Shown here: positions 8,892-18,815 of the stretch, one piece after another | Layout of the letters: each line of letters starts with the position of its first letter | Numbering within the stretch: the first letter of the stretch is position 1 | From: JAUIKM01 sp964445695 | GTDB lineage: Bacteria > Bacteroidota > Ignavibacteria > Kapaibacteriales > UBA7675 | Direction of reading: 5' to 3' | Assembly: GCA_964445695.1 (NCBI GenBank) | Contig: CAYULF010000007.1 | Coordinates: 62,001 to 126,000 of the forward strand | DNA: 64,000 nt | Notes under the pieces: generated by a model | The model's input: only the letters and a program-made list of their open reading frames with translations | What the model was told of the DNA's origin: nothing | Databases searched by the model: none | Made by a program: the position numbers and the translations under genes

Positions 8892-9266
8892 GCAATTTGT
8901 CTGTTGGGGATTTGATGTAACCTGTTGATTGCCGTTGGGAGCGAGGTTTTCGGCTTTGCTGCCTGTGGTGCGGCGACGAGCCTTGAACGCTGGTACGGCG
9001 CGGTTTGGCGCGGACTCGGAGACTCGGGGTTTCTAGCCGGATGACGAGCAAAATTGCAAGGAAGCCTGCCGCCGAAGATAAAAGAAGGCGGCAAAGCGCT
9101 CAGGCAAACATGGTAAGACGGTGAGGTTAATTTTGGCGGGCTAACGGCAATAGTGGAAAACAGATGTTTAAAATACAAAAGACCTGTTAAGTCGGGATAA
9201 GCATTCTCCAAGGTAATTCCCGGGCTTAACAGGTCTCTGTAATTTTCAAGGACGGGCTGCGGGCGT
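8892..9266. other. Convergent intergenic region, no gene seen
   Basis: This 375-bp gap separates paralog 3 (plus) from porV (minus). No credible coding frame was found. Its one structured element is a minus-strand hairpin at 9064-9102. Confidence 0.6.
9064..9102 (-). terminator. Hairpin downstream of porV, degenerate copy 4 of the conserved-flank family
   Basis: Read on the minus strand, TGAGCGCTTT leads into a 6-bp stem GCCGCC/GGCGGC (9087-9092 with 9068-9073) with a 13-nt loop, then AGGCTT. The left flank matches the other copies. The T-run after the stem is weak, so termination is less certain here. Confidence 0.45.
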
Positions 9267-10346
9267 TTACTGCTCGCGACCCCAGTCCACCAACAGCGTA
9301 AAACGCATCGTATTGGCAAGCGGGTGGTTTTCCTCAACCGGGCTGATAAAGCTGAAGTCCAGCTGGAACAGCTCAAAACGCACGCCCGCGCCAAAAGTCA
9401 GGTATTGACGATCACCAATGCGCGAAGGCTCTGTAAAATAGCCGGCACGCAGAGCAAAGACCTGCTCATACCAGTATTCCGCTCCGAGCGAAAGCTCCAC
9501 GCCGCCGGTTTCCCAGGCAGTGATGAAGGATTTCGGAATACGGTCGGCGCCGAATTCATCACGACGCACGAGCAGTTTGGCAACGTCCACCGCCAGGATC
9601 AGGTCGTTGAATTCATCGCGCACAACGTTAAGTCCAAGACCAAGCCGCAGCATTGTGGGGAGCGGATCCGACTCTTCGTTGTAGGTAACGCTGGGACCGA
9701 CGTTTTGCAGGTTAAAACCAAGCGACAGTTTGTCGTCGAGGTCGACGCCGAACAGGTCGAGTTTTTCAGGCGCCCAGAGGATACCGAGGTCAAAGCCGAC
9801 GGAGATACCGGTACCGGATCCCGTGCCCTGCGCATTGGCGCCTTCGGCCAGATTGGACTGTATGTAGCGGAACTGCGTTCCGAAACCAAAGTCGTTGCCG
9901 AGTTGGGTTGCGTAGGTAAGCCCGAGAGAGAACTCGTTGGAACGGAAGGTTCCGAGGATGCGACCATCGACCGAGGTCCGCGTAAACTGCCCCAGGTTCA
10001 TGAGGATGAAGTTGGCGGCGACGTATCCTTCCAGCTCCTCCACGTATTGGCCGTAGGCCGCATAGCTGTAGAAGAGGTCCGCATTAAACTGCGGCAGCCA
10101 TTTGGAGAAGGACAGTGAGACTTGCCGATCGTACTGAAAAGCGAGACCGCCCGGGTTCCAGAAAATGGCATTCAAATCGTCGGCGATTCCCGTCCCGGCA
10201 TCGCCCATGGCGCTCGAACGAGAGTTGGGTGCGATGAGCAAGAAGGGAACGGCGGCGCCGCCGGCTTGTGCCAATGCTTCTTTTGCACCGAATCCCAGCA
10301 TGAGCATCACCACGATGGCTTTTGGGATGAGATTTTTTCGCAGCAT
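9267..10346 (-). CDS. porV: T9SS outer-membrane protein PorV
   Basis: The protein has 359 residues with a signal peptide (cleavage expected near ALAQ-AG, residue ~27). It matches the PorV/PorQ family: the N-terminal stretch FLLIAPNSRSSAMGDAGTGI and NAIFWNPGGLAF are hallmarks, followed by alternating strands of a FadL-like beta-barrel and an aromatic C-terminus. In characterised T9SS, PorV shuttles cargo from the translocon to the PorU sortase complex. It lies 54 bp downstream of porU on the same strand, the usual porU-porV order, so both are probably co-transcribed. Confidence 0.9.
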   Translation of the reverse strand: MLRKNLIPKAIVVMLMLGFGAKEALAQAGGAAVPFLLIAPNSRSSAMGDAGTGIADDLNAIFWNPGGLAFQYDRQVSLSFSKWLPQFNADLFYSYAAYGQYVEELEGYVAANFILMNLGQFTRTSVDGRILGTFRSNEFSLGLTYATQLGNDFGFGTQFRYIQSNLAEGANAQGTGSGTGISVGFDLGILWAPEKLDLFGVDLDDKLSLGFNLQNVGPSVTYNEESDPLPTMLRLGLGLNVVRDEFNDLILAVDVAKLLVRRDEFGADRIPKSFITAWETGGVELSLGAEYWYEQVFALRAGYFTEPSRIGDRQYLTFGAGVRFELFQLDFSFISPVEENHPLANTMRFTLLVDWGREQ

Positions 10347-10400
10347 TCACTTAACTCCTGAAAATGAAAACAAACTGCAATCTTGAAGTCTATCGGGGTC

Positions 10401-13400
10401 CTAGCGAATAATCAACACCTGGCCGGTGTAATCTCCACTGCTGCCGTCCGCAGCCTGAACCTGCAACCTGAACCAGTAAGGACCCGTCGGCAAGAGGTTG
10501 CCCTCGTCATCGCGACCGTCCCACGAAAGTTCGTCCGTTCTGGAAGCGCTCGCAACTTCAAGTTGACGCACGCGCATTCCATCTGTTGTATATATCTGAA
10601 CTGAAGTAGCCACAACTTCCGGCGCGCTGTGCCGGAAAACAAACTTCGTTTCCTGCTGGAATGGATTTGGGAAAGCGCCGACTTCATCGAGACGGATGCC
10701 ATCACCACACGGAATCCGGAAAAAGGTCTCGCTTTCCGAGAAATTATTGAAGACGTCCCAGGCGCGCACGCGCACGCTGTGGTCGCCGCATTCCAGATCA
10801 AACAGCTCCTGCTCGGCCGTACCGGTGCGGAAGTTGTCGAGCGACACGGTATAAGCGCCGGTCAGGTTGATCGTCTCGGGCGAACCGTCGATCCAGGCCT
10901 GAATATCGTGCCCGATGCCCAGTCCTGTGGCATTGATGCCCGTGGCATCAGCCAGGTCGACAATCAAGAGCGGGACGGGCTGGACGTAGTCGCCAGGCAC
11001 AAAGGTACGGTTATCCAGATAAATGTCGATCTGCGGGCCGTCGTTGTCGTCGCCGACATCGGTCGTGATGCCACCGACAGTAAACTGCTGAGTAGAACCT
11101 TTGGCGAAACGCGTAGCCGATTCGTTGAAGGCATAGCCGTAGAGGCGGCCGTTTTCATCTGAAAAACTGATGTCTTTGGGTACGACGATCGAGGCTTTGA
11201 AGCGCCCGTTGAGCACTTCCGCTCCGCTGACGTTCAGGATGCCGCCGACCAGACTGAAATCGTGTTTGGTGCGCTCCTGATCGGTGTCCGTCACTTCCTT
11301 TTCGATGTCGCTGTCATGCAAATTCAGCACGATCGAACCGTTAAAGGTGTTGTCGACATCTTCGCTGCCGGGAATGGCGACATAACCTTCGATCTCGACG
11401 GTAGAAAGCGCCTGCAAACGCGGCGACGTACCTTCGGACAGATCAATCCCGTTGATTTTGCTGATATAGACACGTGCCTGCGGAATGAGGATGTTCATCG
11501 CCGGATCGCCCAGCAGATAAAACTTGCGGTCGTTGGTGCCGGTCCGTTCCTGTTTGACGTGAAACAGAACCTCGCCGCTCGTAAACTGGCGTCCCGATGT
11601 GTCGTCGAACATCAACCCGTAAAAAGTCTCGTTAATACGCGCATTTTGATTGGCGTACACCGTCCGGACCGACGAGAAAATACCGATTGCACCGCCATTC
11701 TCCTTGAACAGTAGATCTTCAGCGCCGCTCTGGCGTGAGGGATCGTCAAAACGACCAAAGTCGCAGGTCGCCGCCGTCAGGAAAAAGGGCTTGTCATTAT
11801 TCTGAAAGAGAGCAATCGTCTCATCTTTTTCGAAAATCTGCTCGTGCGCCCAGACACGCGGATTGCCGTGGCCGATCCAGTTGAGCAGAAGCGTGCCGCT
11901 GTTGACGGAGGAAACTATATCCTGCGTCACTTTCGGCTTGCGGCGGCCGCCGGGGATATTCTCGGTCGGGTAATCCGGCAGGTAGATTTTGCGCAGCTTC
12001 ATCGACGAGGGAATCAAACCGGCGAGTCGCTCTGACTGCGTCGTGTGCAGTGAACCGTCGCCGGGGCGCGTCACTTCGGCCTGAGAATCATCTGCAATCA
12101 GCGTAATTGTCGTACGCCAGTTTGAGATAGACGATTCGCGTTCGTAGTGCGCGAGTTTTTCCGTGTAGATGGAACCCTGAGAGTTGGAAGTCACCGGGAT
12201 GCGGCCGAGCGCGATGTCCACCAGCACATCGTCGCCTACGACCATCACAAAGTAATCTTCAGTCAGGAACGTGGTATTGACGGCGTGCAGGACATCATCC
12301 AGATCGAGCGACTGATATGTCGGCACGAGGTTTTGCTGCGTGGTATTGATGCTGCGGTAGTCGTAGTGCCCGTCGCCCCACATGAGCGCGTAGCGCGGTT
12401 TTACGCTCCAATCCGCCATGGCATGCGCCAGGAAGTCGCGCACGGCGGTCGGATCGGGCATGCCGCTTGCATATTCGTTGTACAGCTGATCGGTCGTTAC
12501 GATCGCGATTTTGAGTGAACTGCGGGCCTCGCGATAAGCTTTGAACTCGCGGGCGCTCTCCAGCAGGTCGCGGTGCGTAATAATCACGTAATCGGCGGCC
12601 AGGTCCGACTCGCGAAGGTCGGCCCACTCGATGCGATCCAGGGAGGCCACGTTACGCGTCTGACCGCTGACAAAGTAGCGCGCCGGTTCAACCGGATTTG
12701 AATTGGCATTGAACACCATGGCGCCACCGGTGCTGGACTGGTTGAGCAGCAGTTGCGGGCGGGCGCGGTCCGTGACGTCAAAACCAATGATATTGCCGGA
12801 AAACCCGGAAATGTTGTAGTGCGTTAAGCCCGGCTTTTGCTGGTCGGAGAAAAACTCGATTGAATTGTCAATCGCGCGGAAAGGCCGCGGATAGTGAATC
12901 TCAAACCAGTCCACATAGCCGAATGCGGCCTGATTCTGCGTGTTGTTGGAATAGTCGAATTGCATTTCGGCCGCGCCGGTCAATGAAGACGCGGGAACGG
13001 AAACCTGGCGTTCGACAAGGCGCGCAACCTGATACGATGTCGTCGCAATGGACTCAAGCGGCATCGTGCCGATTTCCTGCTGCCCGAAGCGAATGTCAAA
13101 GCGTCCGTTGGACGAAGATTTGTGCCCCAGCATATAGCGGAACAGCACGTCGCCCTGGTTCAGCAGGTTTTCAATGCGCGGGAAATAGGTCGCGGGGATA
13201 TTCTGGTCGACGGTGCGGCCCAGCCAGCGGCGGCCGGAACCGGGGGTGTACGGATTGTTCAGTTCCTGCTCGTCATACATCCGATGTACGTAGAAGTCGG
13301 GAGTATGCACCGGTTGTCCGGAGGGCGGCGTGACGCTTTCGGCCCGCAGGCCGGCGCTGCCGCCGATACCGAGGATGTAGTAATTGCGATTGGAGTAGTG

Positions 13401-14402
13401 ATTGATGAAGTGGCGGAATTCCTGGCCGTCGTATTCAAAGCCGTAGGCGGACGCGCCGTAGAAGACGATAGACTCCAGTTCTCCGCTGCCGTTCGTTTTG
13501 ACGATGAGCGGCTGCTCGATCAATTCATTTGACAGCGCGTCACTGACGGCTTCCGGCAGCTCTTTGCCGCCGTGGCCATAGAGTTTGATCGTGGGCACTT
13601 CGCCCGGCGCAACGACTATTCCGGCTTCACTCAGGCGCTGAGCGCTGATGGAATAGATGCCTTGTTCATCGACGCCGACGCGGAGAAACGTGCCGGCATC
13701 GGCTGCGAGACGATCGGTGCCGCCTTTCTGCAGACTCTCCGGCAGTTTTACCGGCTGGACGCGCCAAGACGCGGCCGCATCTGCATTCACGACGCGGAAC
13801 ATCGAACGCGGTGACTGCGACGTCGCTGCTGCCACATTGCCGGCCATGAAGTCGACTTCAACCTGAATCGACGTGGGAATTTCGGTTGTACCTGTCGCGT
13901 CATTGTAGCGAGCAGCTACAAAGCGCAGCCCGGCGACGTGCAGGTCGCGTGCAACCCCAAGGTACTTGATGTCCGCCCAGGAGTTGGAAGAAAGAACCTC
14001 ATCTGTGCCTGTCTTGGCCGCCACTACGTCGGCAGACTCTTGCGGCCAGGCGGCAAGCCCGGCGTTGCAGGAACGCACCGAGACGGCGTTGATCGTACGA
14101 ATTGCAAACATGCCGTCATCGGGCACTGCAATCGGCAGTTGGAAGACATAGGCGGTCTGTCCGCCGGCAGTTTGATTGACATCCGTACCAATAATATTCG
14201 GTCGGACCTTCATCGAGTTGCCGATGTACAGAGTGTCCCAGGAGACAATTTTGGGCGTGTATTGCAACACGAGGCGGTGCTGATTCGATTCAACGATCGA
14301 GACGCCCTGGTTAGACCAGGCGTTGTCAGCAGCAGAAACGGTGTGTACGAAGCAAGGAAGGAAGGCCGAAGCCATCGCAACCGCAACCAATAATGTCCGC
14401 AT
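10401..14402 (-). CDS. porU: T9SS sortase PorU, gingipain-like C25 peptidase
   Basis: The protein has 1333 residues with a signal peptide (hydrophobic core then VSAA, about residue 25). After a long N-terminal beta-rich region comes a peptidase C25 domain. The catalytic pair is His845 (NWIGHGNPRVW) and Cys880 (TAATCDFGRF), about the same spacing as in gingipains. A C-terminal FlgD/T9SS-like Ig domain follows, opening VGAFPNPFQQETKF and ending GPYWFRLQV...GQVLIIR. PorU removes the C-terminal sorting domain of T9SS cargo at the cell surface and attaches the cargo to its anchor. The length is within the range of PorU proteins. It is probably transcribed with porV. Confidence 0.92.
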   Translation of the reverse strand: MRTLLVAVAMASAFLPCFVHTVSAADNAWSNQGVSIVESNQHRLVLQYTPKIVSWDTLYIGNSMKVRPNIIGTDVNQTAGGQTAYVFQLPIAVPDDGMFAIRTINAVSVRSCNAGLAAWPQESADVVAAKTGTDEVLSSNSWADIKYLGVARDLHVAGLRFVAARYNDATGTTEIPTSIQVEVDFMAGNVAAATSQSPRSMFRVVNADAAASWRVQPVKLPESLQKGGTDRLAADAGTFLRVGVDEQGIYSISAQRLSEAGIVVAPGEVPTIKLYGHGGKELPEAVSDALSNELIEQPLIVKTNGSGELESIVFYGASAYGFEYDGQEFRHFINHYSNRNYYILGIGGSAGLRAESVTPPSGQPVHTPDFYVHRMYDEQELNNPYTPGSGRRWLGRTVDQNIPATYFPRIENLLNQGDVLFRYMLGHKSSSNGRFDIRFGQQEIGTMPLESIATTSYQVARLVERQVSVPASSLTGAAEMQFDYSNNTQNQAAFGYVDWFEIHYPRPFRAIDNSIEFFSDQQKPGLTHYNISGFSGNIIGFDVTDRARPQLLLNQSSTGGAMVFNANSNPVEPARYFVSGQTRNVASLDRIEWADLRESDLAADYVIITHRDLLESAREFKAYREARSSLKIAIVTTDQLYNEYASGMPDPTAVRDFLAHAMADWSVKPRYALMWGDGHYDYRSINTTQQNLVPTYQSLDLDDVLHAVNTTFLTEDYFVMVVGDDVLVDIALGRIPVTSNSQGSIYTEKLAHYERESSISNWRTTITLIADDSQAEVTRPGDGSLHTTQSERLAGLIPSSMKLRKIYLPDYPTENIPGGRRKPKVTQDIVSSVNSGTLLLNWIGHGNPRVWAHEQIFEKDETIALFQNNDKPFFLTAATCDFGRFDDPSRQSGAEDLLFKENGGAIGIFSSVRTVYANQNARINETFYGLMFDDTSGRQFTSGEVLFHVKQERTGTNDRKFYLLGDPAMNILIPQARVYISKINGIDLSEGTSPRLQALSTVEIEGYVAIPGSEDVDNTFNGSIVLNLHDSDIEKEVTDTDQERTKHDFSLVGGILNVSGAEVLNGRFKASIVVPKDISFSDENGRLYGYAFNESATRFAKGSTQQFTVGGITTDVGDDNDGPQIDIYLDNRTFVPGDYVQPVPLLIVDLADATGINATGLGIGHDIQAWIDGSPETINLTGAYTVSLDNFRTGTAEQELFDLECGDHSVRVRAWDVFNNFSESETFFRIPCGDGIRLDEVGAFPNPFQQETKFVFRHSAPEVVATSVQIYTTDGMRVRQLEVASASRTDELSWDGRDDEGNLLPTGPYWFRLQVQAADGSSGDYTGQVLIIR

Positions 14403-15079
14403 ACTCGTCCTTTATCGACTTAAATGAGGTCGTGCGCGATATCTACGGTAAGGCGATCTGCTCGTCGCAGACGTGTATTACCGATAGCTGTCAAACTTTG
14501 CGGATATTAACAGGGTAGCAGTATGTGCGATAGACGGGCCCGTTTTGTTGGTAAATTTCGTCCAATTTACGCGTTGTCGGCACAATGAGTCAAGGGAAAA
14601 CTGACTGACCTGCCTTGAGCGAAACTGGCCGGCAAACTTGAAGCACTTTGTGCACCGGCAGTAAAGACTGCTTTTATCATTGATTCGGGGTCCCTTGCAC
14701 CGACTGTTTACAGCCGCAATCAGGTAGTGTCAACCGAATCTGCGATGCACAAGTTCCACGCTGGTCGTGCGAGTGCTTGCCCCTAGTAAACCGGATTTGC
14801 GGCTTTGCGTTACAGCGCCGCACTCCTTTGTTTGTCTTTTGTTTGCCACTGAATTTCGAACTACATGAAGACGCGACGGAGCAACAAAACACGACACATT
14901 GAGGCTTCAACCGTCCAAGGACTCAAAGCTCATATGATTGTCACATCCGTGCCGTTATAGCGCCCATACTTCGCAGTCGAACGCCACAATCCAACAAACA
15001 ACAAGGCCGGACCCAATACAGGTCCGGCCTTGTGAATATCTGACTCAGCAGGCATCAGGATTACTGATGCACCGACTGA
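14403..15079. other. 677-bp intergenic region upstream of porU
   Basis: This region holds the porU promoter area and the terminator of the minus-strand gene to its right. I found no convincing coding frame; the short frames have atypical composition rich in Cys, Lys and Ser. No tRNA was seen. Confidence 0.6.
15002..15032 (-). terminator. Terminator of the Omp28/T9SS gene
   Basis: A perfect 12-bp stem (15002-15013 with 15021-15032) with a 7-nt loop is followed, read on the minus strand, by TTGTTTGTTGG. It starts about 48 bp after the stop codon. Confidence 0.8.
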
Positions 15080-17569
15080 TTACTTCGTGTTGACGGCGGG
15101 AACAGTGATCGACTGTTCGCCGGATTCCATCACGATGAAGTAGGTACCGCCCGGCAGATCCGTAGCGTCGAACTGCGTCGAGTACGAACCCGGAGCCAGG
15201 ATGCCGTTCGCAAGTTGAGCAACTTCCTGACCAGCCAGGTTGAAGACGGAGATCGAGACGTTCTGAGCGGCCGGCGAGGTCAGAGAGTACTCTACCATCG
15301 TGCTGCCATAGAACGGATTCTGCACCGTACGCAACGTGAGCATGTCGTTTTGCGCTTCGTTGTTCGCAACGCCGGAGACCGTGAGGTCGGTCGTAGCGGT
15401 CAGGTCAACGAACCAGGATTCGCTGTTGGAAGCGTTCGACGAGATGAACATGAAGGCGGCGTATTCTTTTTCAACACCGGCTTCACCCGTGAAGCTGACA
15501 TCGATCATAGCGGACGAGTTCGGCTCGATGTTCATCGGCAGAGAAACGTTGTTCACGCTGAAGAAGTCGTCTTCGATCGAGATGTCGGAGATAACCAGCG
15601 TTTCCGAACCCGTGTTGCGAATCTCGTAGGATTCAACTTTGGTTTGACCCGGGTAGACGTTGCCGAAGTCGAGCTCGATTTCAGCGTCGATAACCGGACC
15701 TTGAGCAGCGTCGGTCGACAGCCAGTCCAGAACGCGCGTCATGATGTTCACGCGGTCGTTAACGTTGGCCAGCGCTTCCATACCGAAACCGCCATAGTAA
15801 ATTTTACCTTGAGCCTGACCGATCACAGCTTTGACGGCGGCAACGTTGGCCATCGCATTGTCCGTGTAGAAACAGGCTTCAGCCGGACCGGAACCGATCG
15901 ACATCTGATCCGTGAACGGATCAAAGGTCGGCCACGATTGCTGGTTGTACTGGTTGGCCTGAGCAATAGTGATGCCGTTACCGATTTCGTCATTGGCAAC
16001 ACCATTGATCGCAAAACCACTGATCGACGCGCCGCCGCCCTGATTGAGCTGATAGCGCTGCAGCGGAGCCGTATTGAAGTTCACACCAAGCGTCGTGGCA
16101 AAGAATGCGCGCGTCGGCTCGAGACCATCAGGCGTCGGCGTGCTCAGAGACGCGCCGGCCGAGAAGTGCGAGAAGACGGCAATGCGTTTGCCCTGAACCA
16201 GCCAGCGCTGAACATTCGACAGCCAGTAGTTGTTGAGAACGCGCTGTTCGCCGGTAATGACCTGCGGGTCAAAGCGCAGCGGCAGGATGTGCTTCTCAAT
16301 GTCGTCGCCAAAGGCCGTCATGTTTTCCGAGGTAGCCAGAACAGCAATGCTCTTGCCGGCGTATTTCGGGCTCTGCTCAAGCGTTGCATTGCGATAGATC
16401 GAAGCGGCATAGGCGTTCAGACCCGTCCAGACAACCACTTCCGGCGTACCGGCGAAGATTTGCGGCTCAAGGATTTCGAGGTCGGCAACTTCACCCGGAG
16501 CGTAATCTTCGGGCAGTACGGCGCGAACTTCGATCAGCGAACCTTCCAGGAAAGCTTCCGAACCCGTATAGGTATAGACAGCTTCTACAACCTGCGTAGC
16601 GCCGGCTTCCATCGTGAAGGTCTCAGGCGACATCTGGACAGTTACACCGTCCGGCAGATTGACCGAGCGAACTTCAGCCATGACAGCGTGGTCGTCGTCG
16701 TTGATCACGTTGAACGTGCGCGTAACCTGCGGCGTCTCGGAGGTCAGACGAATCATCGGATTGCCAACCCACTCAGCGTTGAGTTCGTGGCCCTGGATGT
16801 TCGAAGCAGCCTGGAAGATTTCGTGCGTGAAGTCGCTTTGAACAAAAGCAACCACGTAGATTTCGTCCTGCGGAGCCAGCTCATCGTAGGTCAGCGAGTA
16901 GCTGAAATCGTAGGTATTCGAGGAACCCGGATCAATCGTGATTTCCGTGCCGGCAGGCGACGGAAGCATGTCGAGAGCGACGTCCGTGTGCAGGAGTTCA
17001 CCGTTGTGACCAGGCAGCGTTTCAGCCAGGTTCGGCAGCAGAACTTTGCGGGCCACTACAACGACGTGCAGTTTGACGGTACCGAGGTTGGCGCCTGCTT
17101 CGGAGTCAACCTGAACCGAAACTTTGATGTTCTCCATGTCGCTGCGATCTTCCGTCACAGACATGGTAACCGGCGTGGCTTTGGCTTTGATCGTATTGAT
17201 AGCCGTTTCGGTAGCGTCCATCAACTGCATGTTGGGGTTCTGCTGACCGCCAACCCAGCCGTAGGGAATGCCGTACTGACCATCGGTGTCATAATAAGCG
17301 ATACGCGTGCGACCCATGTCGCCGCGAGCCGCGTCGCGATCCTGCCAGGGATCATTGGGCCGCGGCCACCACATGTGCATGCGGACCGACAAGACACCCT
17401 CGCGATAATCGACGAGCTCATTTAATACTTCCGTTGCGGGCACGCAAGGAGGGCAGGTGGCGCTGTTGAATTCTTCAACCAGTGCAACGCGATCGGCTGC
17501 AACTGCTGAAGTGCTCCATGCCATGAAGCCGGCAGCAACCACTAACAAAAAGGTAGAAATTCTGCGCAT
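15080..17569 (-). CDS. Omp28-type thioredoxin-like secreted protein with T9SS sorting domain
   Basis: The protein has 829 residues from the ATG at 17569, which places a signal peptide directly at the N-terminus (ending SAVAA, ~25); an ATG at 17584 would add five residues. An Omp28-like thioredoxin domain opens with VALVEEFNSATCPPCVPA (Cys39 and Cys42) and contains GIPYGWVGGQ. Beta-sandwich regions follow in the middle, including a DFGNVYPGQTKVESYEIRN segment typical of Ig-like 'abnormal spindle/choice-of-anchor' repeats. The end (TVQNPFYGSTMVEYSL ... LPGGTYFIVM) is a T9SS type A-like domain. It is probably exported by T9SS and could act as a surface thiol protein. It is the last gene of a redox-themed cluster and has its own terminator. 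Confidence 0.85.
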   Translation of the reverse strand: MRRISTFLLVVAAGFMAWSTSAVAADRVALVEEFNSATCPPCVPATEVLNELVDYREGVLSVRMHMWWPRPNDPWQDRDAARGDMGRTRIAYYDTDGQYGIPYGWVGGQQNPNMQLMDATETAINTIKAKATPVTMSVTEDRSDMENIKVSVQVDSEAGANLGTVKLHVVVVARKVLLPNLAETLPGHNGELLHTDVALDMLPSPAGTEITIDPGSSNTYDFSYSLTYDELAPQDEIYVVAFVQSDFTHEIFQAASNIQGHELNAEWVGNPMIRLTSETPQVTRTFNVINDDDHAVMAEVRSVNLPDGVTVQMSPETFTMEAGATQVVEAVYTYTGSEAFLEGSLIEVRAVLPEDYAPGEVADLEILEPQIFAGTPEVVVWTGLNAYAASIYRNATLEQSPKYAGKSIAVLATSENMTAFGDDIEKHILPLRFDPQVITGEQRVLNNYWLSNVQRWLVQGKRIAVFSHFSAGASLSTPTPDGLEPTRAFFATTLGVNFNTAPLQRYQLNQGGGASISGFAINGVANDEIGNGITIAQANQYNQQSWPTFDPFTDQMSIGSGPAEACFYTDNAMANVAAVKAVIGQAQGKIYYGGFGMEALANVNDRVNIMTRVLDWLSTDAAQGPVIDAEIELDFGNVYPGQTKVESYEIRNTGSETLVISDISIEDDFFSVNNVSLPMNIEPNSSAMIDVSFTGEAGVEKEYAAFMFISSNASNSESWFVDLTATTDLTVSGVANNEAQNDMLTLRTVQNPFYGSTMVEYSLTSPAAQNVSISVFNLAGQEVAQLANGILAPGSYSTQFDATDLPGGTYFIVMESGEQSITVPAVNTK

Positions 17570-17850
17570 TGTCAGAAACTCCATTTTTAGATAAAGAAAT
17601 AGTACATGTCAAAGACGTGTTCGAAGGTTGTAGTTCGCTTCCGAATTTTTCAGTGTGTGTATGGAAGCGTTGCTCCGATTTATGCAGTGACGATAAGGTC
17701 AGAAATCAAGTTAAATCGGAAAATTGAAGCAGCCCCACTTGCTCCAAGCAGAAAAATAAGGATAAATGTTGCACACTTGCAAGTAGTGTACAATGTTTCC
17801 CCTTTTTGTCCTACCGCGCTGATAACAAATAGCGGGAGCACCAAACAGCT

Positions 17851-18717
17851 TTATTCTCCCACGTGAGCCGCTTCGACCTGCAGGATGCGATCTGTCCCCT
17901 GAAAATCGTGCACCATGACGACAACTTCCAGCTCGTCCGGGTTCCATTCTTCAGGATCAATTGTCAAAGTCCAGGACTTCTCGATTTCGTCGCCCACCGA
18001 AGCAGCCGAAGCCGCAACCGGTTCGCCCCAGGTTCCATTAAAGGAGGCGCGCAGAACGTGCTGGTGCACGTAGTCTTGCACGATATTCGGGGTTTTGCGC
18101 TCGTCCACCTGAACCTGCACAAAGTTATTCTCGATCAGGTACACGGCGACATAGTCGTTTTCGCCGCCATCTTCAAAATACGTAATCGTAGCATCGACGC
18201 TTACGGTGTTGGTCGCTTCGTTGTAATCGCTCGTGACTTCAATCATCATCGGCGCGTCCTGCTCCAGCAGTGAGTTTACCGACGAGCGCCAATCTCCCGG
18301 ACCGACGACTTTGGAGTTGTTGAAGTCGGAACGATTAATCAAAGCGTTCGGTGTACCGGGTGCGTTGACGTCAAACTTGTCGTCGAGTTGATCACCAACC
18401 GGCGTACGGAAATCGTAGGTAAAGGGTGAGCTGCCGCTGCCGGTTTCCGCAAAGAAGCCGGAGTGCACGGAAATGAGAATTACCTGATCCTCGTTGCGTG
18501 CTTTGATATCAGCCGCGATTTCAGTTGCCGCCGGACAGGTACGGCAGCGGAATCCGGTAAATTCCTCCAACAAGATCTTTTGCACGCGATCGCCGACCGG
18601 GCCGCCGGAATTGCCGTAGCTGTCCGGATCGCGATAGGGACCGTTTACTTCATCACAAGCACCCAACAGAAACACGGTTGCGATAAGACCAACGATGAGT
18701 TTTTGTTGTTTCAACAT
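17851..18717 (-). CDS. Omp28-family lipoprotein with CxxC motif
   Basis: The protein has 288 residues from the ATG at 18717. A lipobox (LLGAC, Cys21) marks a lipoprotein; the Cys is followed by DEVN. The Omp28 thioredoxin-like domain begins ILLEEFTGFRCRTCPAATE (Cys58, Cys61) and is followed by a beta-sandwich region. Omp28-related proteins are envelope proteins common in Bacteroidota, and their substrates are poorly known. It lies 98 bp downstream of the DUF6029-like gene. The 281 bp to the next gene are A/T-rich and could hold a separate promoter. Confidence 0.85.
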   Translation of the reverse strand: MLKQQKLIVGLIATVFLLGACDEVNGPYRDPDSYGNSGGPVGDRVQKILLEEFTGFRCRTCPAATEIAADIKARNEDQVILISVHSGFFAETGSGSSPFTYDFRTPVGDQLDDKFDVNAPGTPNALINRSDFNNSKVVGPGDWRSSVNSLLEQDAPMMIEVTSDYNEATNTVSVDATITYFEDGGENDYVAVYLIENNFVQVQVDERKTPNIVQDYVHQHVLRASFNGTWGEPVAASAASVGDEIEKSWTLTIDPEEWNPDELEVVVMVHDFQGTDRILQVEAAHVGE

Positions 18718-18815
18718 ATCAGCCTGACCATGTGTTAGATTCGTCGAATTCAAGAGTATTAGCGGCAGCTCAACTTGGAACGCTATGACAAACAAAAATG
18801 GGTTGCAGTCAGGAA

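Noticed and set aside
15215..17425. Plus-strand open frame of ~736 codons
   Set aside because: Antisense shadow of the Omp28/T9SS gene, with Arg/His/Val-rich composition and no domains.
17606..17866. 86-codon plus-strand frame between the two Omp28-type genes
   Set aside because: It overlaps the end of the lipoprotein gene on the other strand and covers an A/T-rich presumed promoter area; there is no family resemblance.
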